Positions 54,068 through 63,120 of a DNA stretch of 64,000 bases are shown here, piece by piece; position 1 is the stretch's first letter, and each line of letters opens with the position of its first letter. This DNA comes from Thalassospira sp. MCCC 1A01428 (GTDB lineage Bacteria; Pseudomonadota; Alphaproteobacteria; Rhodospirillales; Thalassospiraceae): assembly GCF_002115825.1 (NCBI RefSeq), contig NZ_JFJZ01000010.1, positions 106,357 through 170,356 of the forward strand. Direction: 5' to 3'. The notes under the pieces are model-generated. The model was not told where the DNA came from. It was given only the letters and a program-made list of their open reading frames with translations, and made no database searches. The translations under genes were made by a program, and so were the position numbers.

Positions 54068-56086
54068 ATGCTGTTTTCCTTTATTCAATCTCATGACCAA
54101 AACCATATTGCCTTGCGCAGTAACGATCACGAAATCACCTATGGTGCCCTGCTTCGCCAGATTGACGATTATTGCGCCCGCCTGACTGATGTAGACGTTC
54201 TTGGACTGGCACTGGACAACACAATTGAATGGCTTTTATGGGATTTGGCAGCCCTGAAAACAGAAACCGTCTGTGTGCCGATCCCGCCATTTTTTACCCG
54301 TCAGCAAATCGACCATACGATTGCACGGGCAGGCATTACACATATGCTTAGCCCGGCAGGTTTGCAGGCAACCGGGCAATCGGCATCGCCCACCATACCC
54401 CGGGGTACCGCCAAAATCACCTTTACATCGGGCACCACCGGAACGCCAAAGGGCGTATGCCTGCCCGCATCGGCGATGGAAAACGTTGCCCATTCCATTC
54501 ATACCATGCTGGGAAACGACTTTGCCGGCACGCATGTTTGCGTGCTGCCCCTTGCCATCCTGCTTGAAAATGTTGCCGGGGTGTATAGTGGCCTGGTGGC
54601 GGGCTGCACCATTGTTCTGCCGCAGTTAGGCGACTTTGACGCAAACTATTCCAGCCTGCATCATCACCTGAAACAAAATGCCGCAACATCCGCCATTATG
54701 GTGCCCGAACTGATGCGCGCCTTGCTGCTACAGGTTATCAAACAGGGGCCCTTGCCAGACCTTAAATTTCTGGCAATCGGTGGATCACGAGTTGACCCGC
54801 ATCTCATCAAACAGGCGCGCAACCTTGGTTTGCCGGTCTATGAAGGATACGGCCTGTCTGAATGTGCATCGGTGGTTTCAATGAATGTTCCTGGCCATGA
54901 CAGGATCGGCACCACCGGCAGCCTGTTACCGCATGTTCAGGCCAGCATAACCGACGGTGAAATTGTTATTCATCACCCGGGATTTCTGGGATATCTGGGC
55001 GAAACAGCCCCCGGCCACCATTTAACCGGCGACCTTGGCCATATGGACGAAGACGGATTTGTCCATGTTACGGGGCGTTGTAAAAATGTTCTGATTACAT
55101 CCATGGGCCGCAATATTTCACCTGAATGGCCTGAATCGGTTTTACTGGCACAACCGGGAATTTACCAGACCATCGTTTATGGCGACGGCGACCCGCATCT
55201 AAGTGCCCTGATTGTGCCAACCGGCCCCCATGCCGATGTTTCCGCCTGCATTGCCAGCGCCAATGAAACCCTTCCCGATTACGCCCGGATCAAACATTTC
55301 CGCATCGTTGCGCCCTTTACCGTTGAAAACGAATGTTTGACCGGCACAGGACGCCCCCGCCGAAAAAACATCCTTCAGCAATATCTCTCCCCTCTTGCCG
55401 TCAAGGAAACACCAATGAATTTTTATGACCAACTCGTTGCGCAAACTGCAATTGCGCGCGCGGAACTCTATCGTGTTCCCCAGCTTGTCGATGGTCTGCA
55501 AGGGCGCATTTCACGCCCCACCTATATTGCCTATCTGACCGAGGCCTATCACCACGTCAAACATACCGTTCCGTTTCTAATGGCAATGGGCAGCCGCCTT
55601 CCCGATGAAAAACGCTGGTTACACAAGGCAATTATTGAATATCTGGACGAGGAAGAAGGCCACGAGGAATGGATTCTCAATGATATTGCTGCCGCAGGCG
55701 GGGATAAGGACGCCGCCCGCAAGGCCGCACCCAACCTGGAAACACAGGTGATGGTTGCCTATAATTACGATTACATCACACGCAAAAACCCTGTTGGTTT
55801 TCTTGGCATGGTTTTCATGCTGGAAAGCACATCAACCCAAATCGCCAGCATGGGTGCGGATGCCGTGATGAATGGTCTGGACCTGCCCAAATCGGCCTTT
55901 ACCTATTTGTTTTCACATGGCTCGCTTGATATCGAGCATATGAAATTCTTTGAAAAAACCGTCAACCAAATCACTGATCCAGCAGATCAGGCGGCCATCA
56001 TCGAAGTGGCGACAAACACTTTCCGTCTGTTTGCAAACCTGTTTGGTGCCATTCCTCATGTAAGCGAGGTACGCGATGTCGCTTAA
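54068..56086 (+). CDS. AMP-ligase fused to a heme-oxygenase-like diiron (HDO) domain
   Basis: A 672-residue two-domain protein. Residues 1-448 form an acyl-CoA synthetase-type adenylating domain (TFTSGTTGTPKG at 119-130, EGYGLSE at 259-265, TGDLG at 320-324, GRNISPEWPE at 348-357). The A10 position has R429 (TGTGRPRRK) where lysine is usual. Residues 450-672 match the iron-containing redox enzyme/TenA-like fold: EEEGHEEW (E529, H532 in the fusion), MLES (E586) and DIEHMKFF (D621, H624) fit the iron ligands of UndA-like oxidases. At the junction an ATG (55415) has its own AAGGA. The stop overlaps the next gene by 11 bases. Confidence 0.86.
   Translation: MLFSFIQSHDQNHIALRSNDHEITYGALLRQIDDYCARLTDVDVLGLALDNTIEWLLWDLAALKTETVCVPIPPFFTRQQIDHTIARAGITHMLSPAGLQATGQSASPTIPRGTAKITFTSGTTGTPKGVCLPASAMENVAHSIHTMLGNDFAGTHVCVLPLAILLENVAGVYSGLVAGCTIVLPQLGDFDANYSSLHHHLKQNAATSAIMVPELMRALLLQVIKQGPLPDLKFLAIGGSRVDPHLIKQARNLGLPVYEGYGLSECASVVSMNVPGHDRIGTTGSLLPHVQASITDGEIVIHHPGFLGYLGETAPGHHLTGDLGHMDEDGFVHVTGRCKNVLITSMGRNISPEWPESVLLAQPGIYQTIVYGDGDPHLSALIVPTGPHADVSACIASANETLPDYARIKHFRIVAPFTVENECLTGTGRPRRKNILQQYLSPLAVKETPMNFYDQLVAQTAIARAELYRVPQLVDGLQGRISRPTYIAYLTEAYHHVKHTVPFLMAMGSRLPDEKRWLHKAIIEYLDEEEGHEEWILNDIAAAGGDKDAARKAAPNLETQVMVAYNYDYITRKNPVGFLGMVFMLESTSTQIASMGADAVMNGLDLPKSAFTYLFSHGSLDIEHMKFFEKTVNQITDPADQAAIIEVATNTFRLFANLFGAIPHVSEVRDVA
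55403..55417 (+). promoter_or_regulatory. Internal Shine-Dalgarno and ATG at the HDO domain boundary
   Basis: AAGGA at 55403-55407 stands seven bases before an in-frame ATG at 55415. This is codon 450 of the fusion, exactly where the oxidase domain begins. A free 223-residue oxidase could be made from it. Confidence 0.6.
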
Positions 56087-56867
56087 GGATAAAACGGTTT
56101 TCATCACCGGCGGCACCGGCGGGATCGGTGCGCCCCTTGTCGAACTGTTGCGCGCACGCGGCGCAATCGTTGCTGTCTATGACCGCGCCCGTCTTGGCGA
56201 TCTGAACGAAACCGTCGATAGCACCTGCAACATGCTGCGCGGCACCACCCCGGACATTCTCATCAACATGGCCGGCATTAACGTTTTCAATCGTGCCGAA
56301 GATCAGGATTACGGGCTGTTGCTAACTTTGAACCTGCTGGTTCCCATGCGCCTGTCACAGGCGGTTCTGCCAGCGATGCGCTGGCGCGGCAGCGGCCAGA
56401 TCGTTAATATCGGTTCGATGACCGGGTTTATTCCGCTACCGCATTTTTCCGGTTACGTGGCGGCAAAGGCAGGCATGAAAGGGTTTAGCGATGCCTTGCG
56501 CCGCGAGGTTTCGCAAGATGGCATTACCATCACCCATATTGCACCGCGTGCCGTAAAAACAGCCATGAATAAAGGCCATGCCGGATTACTGAACCAGCGC
56601 ACAAAAACCCGTGAAGACGCCCCGGATAAAATCGCACACCGCATTGTTCGCGCCATTGAACGGCGCGAAACCGACGTGCGCATTGGCTGGCCCGAGCGTG
56701 CCTTTGCCATCCTCAATGCCGTTTTTCCAGCACTGATCGACAAGGGCCTGCAACACAACCGGCTGACTGGCGAAGAAATTCTTGCCGCGAACCGGGACGT
56801 GGCATCGCCGACCCTGTCCCTGTCTAACATTCCATCTAACCGTGTTGATGAAAGAAAACAGGCATGA
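56076..56867 (+). CDS. Short-chain dehydrogenase in the hemolysin-type operon
   Basis: A 263-residue classical SDR. The NAD(P) loop is TGGTGGIG (11-18), INMAGIN is the N-N-A-G equivalent (63-69), and the catalytic set is S114, Y127 and K131 (GYVAAKAG). It starts inside the fusion gene and overlaps the TPR gene by four bases, so it is translated in tight coupling with both. It probably reduces or oxidises a carbonyl or alcohol formed by the other enzymes. The C-terminus has a hydrophobic stretch (AFAILNAVFPALI) near residue 217 that may touch the membrane. Confidence 0.88.
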   Translation: MSLKDKTVFITGGTGGIGAPLVELLRARGAIVAVYDRARLGDLNETVDSTCNMLRGTTPDILINMAGINVFNRAEDQDYGLLLTLNLLVPMRLSQAVLPAMRWRGSGQIVNIGSMTGFIPLPHFSGYVAAKAGMKGFSDALRREVSQDGITITHIAPRAVKTAMNKGHAGLLNQRTKTREDAPDKIAHRIVRAIERRETDVRIGWPERAFAILNAVFPALIDKGLQHNRLTGEEILAANRDVASPTLSLSNIPSNRVDERKQA

Positions 56868-57568
56868 ACAGCCGTTTCGCCCGCCTCGCCTGTGCCTGTG
56901 CCTGTTCCTGTATTGCCCTGACAGGATTGTTCATAGAGGCCGCACAGGCAACACCGGCCCCCGCCGCACCCAATGCCACCAGCCCCTTTATGGCCGGCGT
57001 CGCGCAACTTCAGCATGACTGGGCGCGCATCAAATATCAAACCCCGGACAAGGATCAGCAGCTTGATGCCATTCATCAGCTTGAAACCCGGGCCGATGCC
57101 CTGACCCATGAATATTCAGACAGCCCGGAAGTCATGATATGGAAAGCGATTATTCTTTCAACCGATGCGGGGCTGGATCAGGGCCTGTCAGCACTTGGCA
57201 AGGTCCGCGATGCCCGCGCCCTGTTTGAACAATCCATCAAACTTAACCCCTATGCCCTGAACGGTTCGGCTTATACGTCACTTGGGTCGCTTTATTATCA
57301 GGTTCCCGGATGGCCACTTGCCTTTGGCAGCAACACCAAGGCCGAGGAATTTTTGAAAAAGGCACTGGCCATCAACCCCGACGGCATTGATCCCAATTAT
57401 TTTTATGGCGATTTTCTATTGCAAAACAAACGCTATGAAGACGCACGCGCCTATTTTCAACATGCCCTTGCGGCCCCTGACCGGCCCGACCGGCCCGTTG
57501 CCGATTCCGGGCGACGGGTTGAAATAAAACAGGCCCTGGCCAAAATTGACAACTCCCTTACCCATTAA
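56864..57568 (+). CDS. Exported TPR protein of the operon
   Basis: A 234-residue protein with a signal peptide of unusual Cys/Ala content (CACACSC, residues 10-16) and probable cleavage after AQA (about residue 30). The mature part has several TPR-like helix pairs (SPEVMIWKAIILS, DARALFEQSIKLNP, AEEFLKKALAINPDG, ARAYFQHALAAP) and resembles TAtT-type T-components of TRAP systems in the stretch DGIDPNYFYGDFLL. It is translationally coupled (ATGA) to the SDR gene, so it should work with the enzymes from the periplasmic side. No enzyme activity is expected. Confidence 0.78.
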   Translation: MNSRFARLACACACSCIALTGLFIEAAQATPAPAAPNATSPFMAGVAQLQHDWARIKYQTPDKDQQLDAIHQLETRADALTHEYSDSPEVMIWKAIILSTDAGLDQGLSALGKVRDARALFEQSIKLNPYALNGSAYTSLGSLYYQVPGWPLAFGSNTKAEEFLKKALAINPDGIDPNYFYGDFLLQNKRYEDARAYFQHALAAPDRPDRPVADSGRRVEIKQALAKIDNSLTH

Positions 57569-57767
57569 AGGAGAAACGCTTCAAGCCACATCCTAGCTGT
57601 TACCTATCCGGGCAGTTATCGGAAAGGTTACGAATCCTGCCACCCTTCAAAACCCTAAATTCGGTTTTTCTGATATTATGACTTGCCCCTGATGGTTGAA
57701 CTTGGCATGGCTGATGGCATGGGATAACATTTTGTTTCCACCAGCTTTTCACAATAAAGGCCACACC

Positions 57768-58217
57768 ATGTACAAGAAAATCCTGCTTGCCTATGATGGC
57801 AGCCAAGAAGGCCGTGCGGCCCTGAAACAGGGTGCTGAACTTGCCGTTATGTGCCAGGCCGAAGTTTGCCTTCTTGCCGTGCTGGCACCGGATATAGGGG
57901 TAATTTATGCCGAAGCTGCGGTTCCGTCTGATTTACCGGACCGAATGCTGGCCGATATACAGGAAAGCCTGAACGAGGGTAAGGCGAAGTTGCAGGGCAT
58001 GGGGCTGGCCGTTGAAACCCGTTTGGAAAACGGCATTCCTGCCAGCGAAATTGGCAGGGTTGCCGAGGTTATCAAAGCTGATCTGATTGTGGTTGGTCAC
58101 CGTGAACAGGGCGCATTGTCGCGCTGGTGGGGCGGGTCAACCGGTGCATCACTTTTGGCACATGCCAAATGCAGCACCCTGATTGCCATTGCCCCGACAC
58201 CGTCAGACCCTGCCTGA
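57768..58217 (+). CDS. Universal stress protein, single domain
   Basis: A 149-residue UspA protein. KKILLAYDGSQEGRAALKQ begins the first strand. The ATP motif appears as VGHREQGALSRWWGGSTGASLLAHAKC in two parts, with the G-x2-G-x9-G-S/T pattern partly kept. The longest frame starts at 57696, but the ATG at 57768, with AAAGG eight bases before it, is right for the family. It is separated by 200 bases from the preceding operon. It is the third usp gene of the window. Confidence 0.9.
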   Translation: MYKKILLAYDGSQEGRAALKQGAELAVMCQAEVCLLAVLAPDIGVIYAEAAVPSDLPDRMLADIQESLNEGKAKLQGMGLAVETRLENGIPASEIGRVAEVIKADLIVVGHREQGALSRWWGGSTGASLLAHAKCSTLIAIAPTPSDPA

Positions 58218-58253
58218 AAAGACATTTCACATCAGACCAAAAATATACCATTC

Positions 58254-58287
58254 AAATGCCGGTCGCACATGCAACCGGCATTTTCTT
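58254..58287. terminator. Terminator after the single-domain usp
   Basis: AATGCCGGT, a ten-base loop, ACCGGCATT, then TTTCTTT on the plus strand. The stem lies between convergent genes. Confidence 0.8.
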
Positions 58288-58315
58288 TAACCCTGCATTG
58301 CGCGCAAAAATACCG

Positions 58316-59695
58316 TCACTCGACCTGGCGGTTCATTTCATCAGGGTCAATGTCAACGGGTGCCGATGAAGTCCCGTCATCCTCGACAGGTTGTGGCACC
58401 TTGTCCTCCGGGCGGGGGCTTTGAAACAGGTCGCTAATCGATACATCAAGCAACCCCTGACGGGTATCGTCAAGCTCCAGCAATTTATCGCGCACACGTC
58501 CGGGCCAGCCGCTATTGACCTCGACCAGCAACAACCGGTCATGATCCAGAAACAGGCCCAGCCGGGTCATTAAGTGACCAAGTTTTAAACGCGATAAATC
58601 CCCCGATAATAACCAGCGATGTTTTTCGCTGCGTTCGATCAGGTTTTCGCGGCGCAATGCAGCCAGCGCCCAGTTCAAATCCCGCCCGCCCATTTTCAAT
58701 TCGCGCAATAACCGGCGATAGCTTGGCGGTTTATCGGCCAGTTGAAACCGTGCCTGCAGATATTCCAGCAGCTTAAGCACCGCAATCAACCGCTCGGTAT
58801 GACCAGGGACACCTCCGCGCGGGTCCGGTACCAGCCCGGCGGCCCGTGCTGCCCGCCATTCGGACCGTGCGGCGGCCACCTGTGCGCCCAGCAAGATGAC
58901 CATCCAGGTCAAATACATCCAGATCAGAAAAATCGGCACCACCGCCACGGCACCATAAATGGTCTGATAGGTCGGGAATGTGCTGACATACAGGCCAAAA
59001 CCCTTTTTCAGGGCTTCGAACAAAACCGCCGCAACCACCCCGCCGACGGCCCCGTCAACAATGACGACAGACCGGTTTGGCATTCCTAAAAACAGTAAGG
59101 TGAAGGCAATGGCGGATAAAAAGAATGGGGCCAAAAACCCCAACTGGCCAATTTGCGCATCAAGAGCGTCACCGCCGATCATGTGACGCATGGCAAAAAT
59201 ATAGGACGCCATCGACAGACTAAGGCCCAATAATAACGGCCCCACTGTAATCAACGCCCAAAAAACCACCAGTCGCGACAAAAGTTTGCGAGGCGTTGTT
59301 ACCCGGAAAACATCGTTCATCACGGTTTCGATAGAGCCTAGCAACATCACTGCCGTGAAACCCAGAACCACCGTGCCAATGGCCGTCATCTGACCGGTAT
59401 TTTTTAAGAAACCGGCTAAATAATCAGCGACTTCAGAACCGGTTTCGGGCAGGAAGTTGCTGAAAATCAACCCGGAAATCTGATCTTTCCATTGATCAAA
59501 CACCGGAAAAGCCGAAAGCACGGTCAGCGCGATTGCCAGGAATGGAACCATCGCCAGCAACGTGGTGTATGACAAGGCACTCGCCCGTTGCGGCGAGTTG
59601 TCATGTAAAAACCGCATAAACGCATAGCGCCAAAATCCGGTACGATCGTCGAGCAATTTTCGCCAATTCACCATTAAACGCTTAATCCTGTGCAA
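58316..59695 (-). CDS. YihY-family inner-membrane protein
   Basis: A 459-residue protein of the YihY/UPF0761 family, once misassigned as RNase BN. Six hydrophobic helices are seen in the first 280 residues. The family start RASALSYTTLLAMVPFLAIALTV and GAVAVVPIFLIWMYLTWMVILLGAQ near the end of the membrane part are clear. A soluble C-terminal region of about 170 residues (winged-helix-like, LLRELKMGGRDLNWALAALR) is typical of longer members. Function unknown. Confidence 0.88.
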   Translation of the reverse strand: MHRIKRLMVNWRKLLDDRTGFWRYAFMRFLHDNSPQRASALSYTTLLAMVPFLAIALTVLSAFPVFDQWKDQISGLIFSNFLPETGSEVADYLAGFLKNTGQMTAIGTVVLGFTAVMLLGSIETVMNDVFRVTTPRKLLSRLVVFWALITVGPLLLGLSLSMASYIFAMRHMIGGDALDAQIGQLGFLAPFFLSAIAFTLLFLGMPNRSVVIVDGAVGGVVAAVLFEALKKGFGLYVSTFPTYQTIYGAVAVVPIFLIWMYLTWMVILLGAQVAAARSEWRAARAAGLVPDPRGGVPGHTERLIAVLKLLEYLQARFQLADKPPSYRRLLRELKMGGRDLNWALAALRRENLIERSEKHRWLLSGDLSRLKLGHLMTRLGLFLDHDRLLLVEVNSGWPGRVRDKLLELDDTRQGLLDVSISDLFQSPRPEDKVPQPVEDDGTSSAPVDIDPDEMNRQVE

Positions 59696-59878
59696 TTTCC
59701 GGCTATAGTGAGATAAGCAAGCTAGAATAACGTGCCATGCAAAGATAAAACAGGCCAGATTGATTTTGGCCGGGCTTTGTGTAGGATGCGGATAATATTG
59801 AATGTCTCCAGTATACGTTCCCGCCCGAACCGGGTACGGTTCCAGATACGGAGAGAGATCGCCTGAACGAGAGGAAAA

Positions 59879-60709
59879 ATGAGCCTGTCCGCCGATAACC
59901 TTTCAGGCCTGATGGCCGGTAAACGAGGCCTGATCATGGGCGTCGCCAACGATAAATCCATTGCATGGGGCATTGCCCGTGCCGTAGCCGCTGCGGGTGG
60001 CGAAGTTGCGTTCACCTATCAGGGCGATGCCCTGGGCAAGCGCGTTCGCCCGCTGGCGGAAAGCATTGGCAGCGACATTGTCCTGCCCTGCGATGTCAGT
60101 GATCCCGCCAGCATTGATGAGGCTTTTGCGGCCCTGAAGGAAAAATGGGACACCATTGACTTCATCGTCCATGCCATTGGCTATTCCGACAAAAACGAAC
60201 TTCGGGGCCGGTATCTTGACACCTCGCCCGAGAATTTCGCCATGTCGATGAATATCTCGGTCTATTCATTTACCGCCGTTGCCCAGCGCGCCGAAAAAAT
60301 GATGACCAGTGGCGGTTCAATGCTGACCCTGTCCTATTACGGGGCAGAAAAGGTAATGCCGCATTACAATGTGATGGGGGTTGCCAAGGCCGCCCTTGAA
60401 GCCAGCGTCAAATATTTGGCCAACGACCTTGGCCCGGATAATATTCGTGTTAACGCCATTTCCGCCGGGCCGATCAAGACCCTGGCCGCTTCCGGGATTG
60501 GCGATTTCCGCTATATCCTGAAATGGAACGAATATAATTCGCCGATGCGGCGCAATGTTACGATCGATGATGTCGGTCGGTCGGGTCTGTATTTCCTCTC
60601 CGACCTGTCAACAGGTGTGACGGGCGAAACCCATCATGTCGATTGCGGCTATCATACCGTTGGCATGAAACAGGTGGATGCCCCGGACATTACGGTCAGC
60701 AAACCCTAA
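59879..60709 (+). CDS. fabI: Enoyl-ACP reductase (NADH)
   Basis: A 276-residue atypical SDR completing each cycle of fatty acid elongation. GKRGLIMGVANDKSIAWGIA is the FabI nucleotide site, HAIGYSDKNELRGRY follows, and the catalytic Y-x6-K appears as YNVMGVAKAALEASVKYL. The SAGPIKTLAASGI loop near 200 contacts substrate and triclosan-type inhibitors. The gene precedes aroC by about 90 bases with a hairpin between. Start: the ATG is preceded by GAGAGGAAAA. Confidence 0.95.
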   Translation: MSLSADNLSGLMAGKRGLIMGVANDKSIAWGIARAVAAAGGEVAFTYQGDALGKRVRPLAESIGSDIVLPCDVSDPASIDEAFAALKEKWDTIDFIVHAIGYSDKNELRGRYLDTSPENFAMSMNISVYSFTAVAQRAEKMMTSGGSMLTLSYYGAEKVMPHYNVMGVAKAALEASVKYLANDLGPDNIRVNAISAGPIKTLAASGIGDFRYILKWNEYNSPMRRNVTIDDVGRSGLYFLSDLSTGVTGETHHVDCGYHTVGMKQVDAPDITVSKP

Positions 60710-60730
60710 TCGCGATCACGATATCATTAC

Positions 60731-60756
60731 CGGGTCGCCTACGGGCGGCCCGTTTT
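60731..60756 (+). terminator. Terminator between fabI and aroC
   Basis: A 9-bp stem with one G-U pair (CGGGTCGCC and GGCGGCCCG) and four-base loop, followed by TTTTG. Confidence 0.7.
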
Positions 60757-60796
60757 GTCTGTCTCAATCGTTAACCTCTTGATGTCTGGATATCTG

Positions 60797-61885
60797 ATGG
60801 CTGGCAACAGTTTTGGCTCTCTGTTTCGTTTTACCACCTTTGGCGAAAGCCACGGCCCGGCCATTGGCTGCGTGGTGGACGGGGTGCCGCCGCGCCTTGA
60901 TCTGTGCGAAGCCGACATTCAGAAATATCTGGAAAAACGCAAACCCGGCCAGTCCCGCTTTACCACCCAGCGCCGCGAACCTGACGAGGTTAAAATTCTT
61001 TCAGGTGTGTTTGAAGGCAAAACAACCGGCACACCGATTGGCCTGTTGATTGAAAATGTCGATCAACGCTCCAAGGATTATGGCGAGATCAAAAACCAGT
61101 TCCGCCCCGGCCATGCCGATTATACCTATTGGGAAAAATACGGCATTCGCGATTATCGCGGTGGCGGGCGTTCATCGGCGCGTGAAACCGCCATGCGGGT
61201 TGCCGCCGGTGCCGTTGCCCGCAAAATTTTGGGCGATGACATCAAAATTCGCGGGGCCCTGGTTAAAATGGGCACCAAGGAAATCAATCGCGCCAACTGG
61301 AACTGGGACGAGGTTGATAACAACCCCTTCTTCACCCCCGATGCCGACGCCGTGCCGGTCTTTGAAAAATATCTTGATAGGTTGCGCAAGGATGGGTCAT
61401 CGGTTGGTGCCGTGATCGAAGTGGTATGCTCCGGCGTGCCGGTTGGCCTGGGCGACCCGATTTATGACAAGCTTGATGCCGACCTTGCCAAAGCCATGAT
61501 GACGATCAATGCCGTCAAAGGCGTTGAAATTGGCAACGGTTTTGAAGCTGCCGAACTGACCGGCATTGAAAATGCCGATGAAATGCGCATGGGCGAAGAT
61601 GGCAAACCGGTTTTCCTGTCCAACCATGCCGGCGGCATATTGGGCGGCATCTCATCGGGCGAAGATGTTGTGATCCGTTTTGCTGTGAAACCGACCAGCT
61701 CTATCCTGCAACCGCGCCACAGCGTCGATACCGCAGGCAAGGATGTGGATGTCGTCACCAAAGGCCGCCACGACCCCTGTGTGGGCATTCGGGCCGTCCC
61801 GGTTGGCGAAGCCATGGCCGCCATTGTGCTGGCTGACCACCTGTTGCGTCACCGCGCGCAGTGCGAAGGCTGGAACAGGGCCTGA
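60797..61885 (+). CDS. aroC: Chorismate synthase
   Basis: A 362-residue FMN-dependent enzyme forming chorismate from EPSP, the last step of the shikimate pathway. [20 protein letters not shown] is the family start and fixes 60797 as start, although frames open at 60755 and 60782. [47 protein letters not shown] and [17 protein letters not shown] match signatures. Length is normal. A terminator follows 70 bases later. Confidence 0.96.
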   Translation: MAGNSFGSLFRFTTFGESHGPAIGCVVDGVPPRLDLCEADIQKYLEKRKPGQSRFTTQRREPDEVKILSGVFEGKTTGTPIGLLIENVDQRSKDYGEIKNQFRPGHADYTYWEKYGIRDYRGGGRSSARETAMRVAAGAVARKILGDDIKIRGALVKMGTKEINRANWNWDEVDNNPFFTPDADAVPVFEKYLDRLRKDGSSVGAVIEVVCSGVPVGLGDPIYDKLDADLAKAMMTINAVKGVEIGNGFEAAELTGIENADEMRMGEDGKPVFLSNHAGGILGGISSGEDVVIRFAVKPTSSILQPRHSVDTAGKDVDVVTKGRHDPCVGIRAVPVGEAMAAIVLADHLLRHRAQCEGWNRA

Positions 61886-61956
61886 TCAGGGTCAGGGCCA
61901 GAAGCGCACCGCGTCCCCACTCGTTGGCTGACAGTAAACACCATAGACCATCATTT

Positions 61957-61984
61957 GGCAGGGCACATGTGGCCCTGCCTTTTT
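61957..61984 (+). terminator. Terminator of aroC
   Basis: The stem GGCAGGGC and its complement around ACATGT, followed by TTTTTG. Confidence 0.88.
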
Positions 61985-62151
61985 GCTTAAGCGGGCCTTG
62001 CGACGCTGCTTTTCATTGCTGCCTTTAACGGGCAGGTGCCAAAACTCCGCCTTGCGATATCACTTTGGCGACACATCTGTCACGCCAGCGCATTTTACGG
62101 CTTTCCTCATATCAGCCGGGCGGCTTAAAACACCCCGTCAAACCACCGCAA

Positions 62152-62189
62152 CCTGCACAGCCCGACACCTGCACAGCCCGACACCTGAA
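62152..62189. repeat. 16-bp tandem repeat
   Basis: ACCTGCACAGCCCGAC occurs twice back to back, and ACCTGA begins a third copy. Confidence 0.7.
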
Positions 62190-62312
62190 GCCTTAAACCA
62201 GCCACACGCTGCCGGTACAACAACATCACTATTTTCCGCCCCCTTGTACTGACCCAGCGAAAAAGGCTGATTTCTGCGGTATTTGGGCTTGACGCACGCG
62301 GCGGCCTTGAAT

Positions 62313-62331
62313 ATGTTAACATTATTAACAT
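62313..62331. promoter_or_regulatory. Palindromic operator upstream of the TetR gene
   Basis: ATGTTAA-N5-TTAACAT is a perfect 7-base dyad only 23 bases before the start codon, where it would overlap the core promoter (a TTGAAT hexamer lies at its left edge). Typical of TetR-family autorepression. Confidence 0.6.
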
Positions 62332-62354
62332 ACATAAAAAAACGACACGAGCAT

Positions 62355-62975
62355 ATGAGCAAATATCACCACGGCGACGTGCGCAATGTATTGCTGCGCG
62401 AAGCCGAAACCATCCTGCGCAAGGAAGGCCCAGGCGGCCTGTCTTTGCGTCGCCTCGCCCGGTTAACCGGGGTTTCCGAAGCCGCACCCTATCGCCATTT
62501 TGATGGCAAGGATGGCATTTTGGCGGCAGTGGCAATTGCCGCGTTGGAACGCTTTGGCGAACGGCTGGAAGAAACCGCCAGGTGCGATCTGCCGCATGAA
62601 GAACGCATCGTCGCACTAGGTGCGGCCTATGTCGAATTTGCCATCGAACATCCGCAGCATTTCCGGCTGATTTTCGGGCGCGAACGCCCACCGCTGGACC
62701 AATACCCCGATCTGCGCGATGCCGCCGACAGTGTTTTTGATATTTTGCAACGCTCTGTCACCAATCTGGACCAGCGCGGTGACATGACACTGGCCGATGC
62801 CGCCAATGCCTATAACCGTGCCCTGGCGGCCTGGAGCCGGGCGCACGGTATTGCGACCCTGGTAATTGATGGCATGATATCGCCACCACTGGACCAACCT
62901 TTGCAACAATTCGTCTTTGGCCTTCTGGCCGAGGATCTGGGCATTCCCGCCAGCTTGCAAAACACAAAGAAATAA
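62355..62975 (+). CDS. TetR/AcrR-family transcriptional regulator
   Basis: A 206-residue TetR regulator. The DNA-binding helices are YHHGDVRNVLLREAETILR, SLRRLARLTGVSEAAPYRHFDGKDG, the classic TetR signature. The C-terminal half (about 75-200) is the ligand and dimer domain, with the TetR_C_33-like EHPQHFRLIFGRERP. The ATG at 62355 is chosen over the open frame at 62283 because it directly follows the operator. The likely target, besides itself, is the DUF2269 gene downstream. Confidence 0.9.
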   Translation: MSKYHHGDVRNVLLREAETILRKEGPGGLSLRRLARLTGVSEAAPYRHFDGKDGILAAVAIAALERFGERLEETARCDLPHEERIVALGAAYVEFAIEHPQHFRLIFGRERPPLDQYPDLRDAADSVFDILQRSVTNLDQRGDMTLADAANAYNRALAAWSRAHGIATLVIDGMISPPLDQPLQQFVFGLLAEDLGIPASLQNTKK

Positions 62976-63120
62976 CAGCAAAAAGAACATGTATTTCACG
63001 TGGTATGCCCGACTATAGCCGTGCATCACACCAGCCTTTCCTCTACCAGTGACTAATCTGGTCCACCCCGAACAATCGCCCCCGTTTCCCCCGTTTCTCG
63101 TTGCAATCAAAGGCAGCCTT

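Larger units (their letters stand above)
61886..62354. other. Intergenic region between aroC and the TetR gene
   Basis: About 470 bases with no gene. It holds the aroC terminator (61957-61984), a short tandem repeat of ACCTGCACAGCCCGAC (two full copies and a start of a third, 62152-62189), and a palindromic operator at 62313-62331. Confidence 0.6.
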
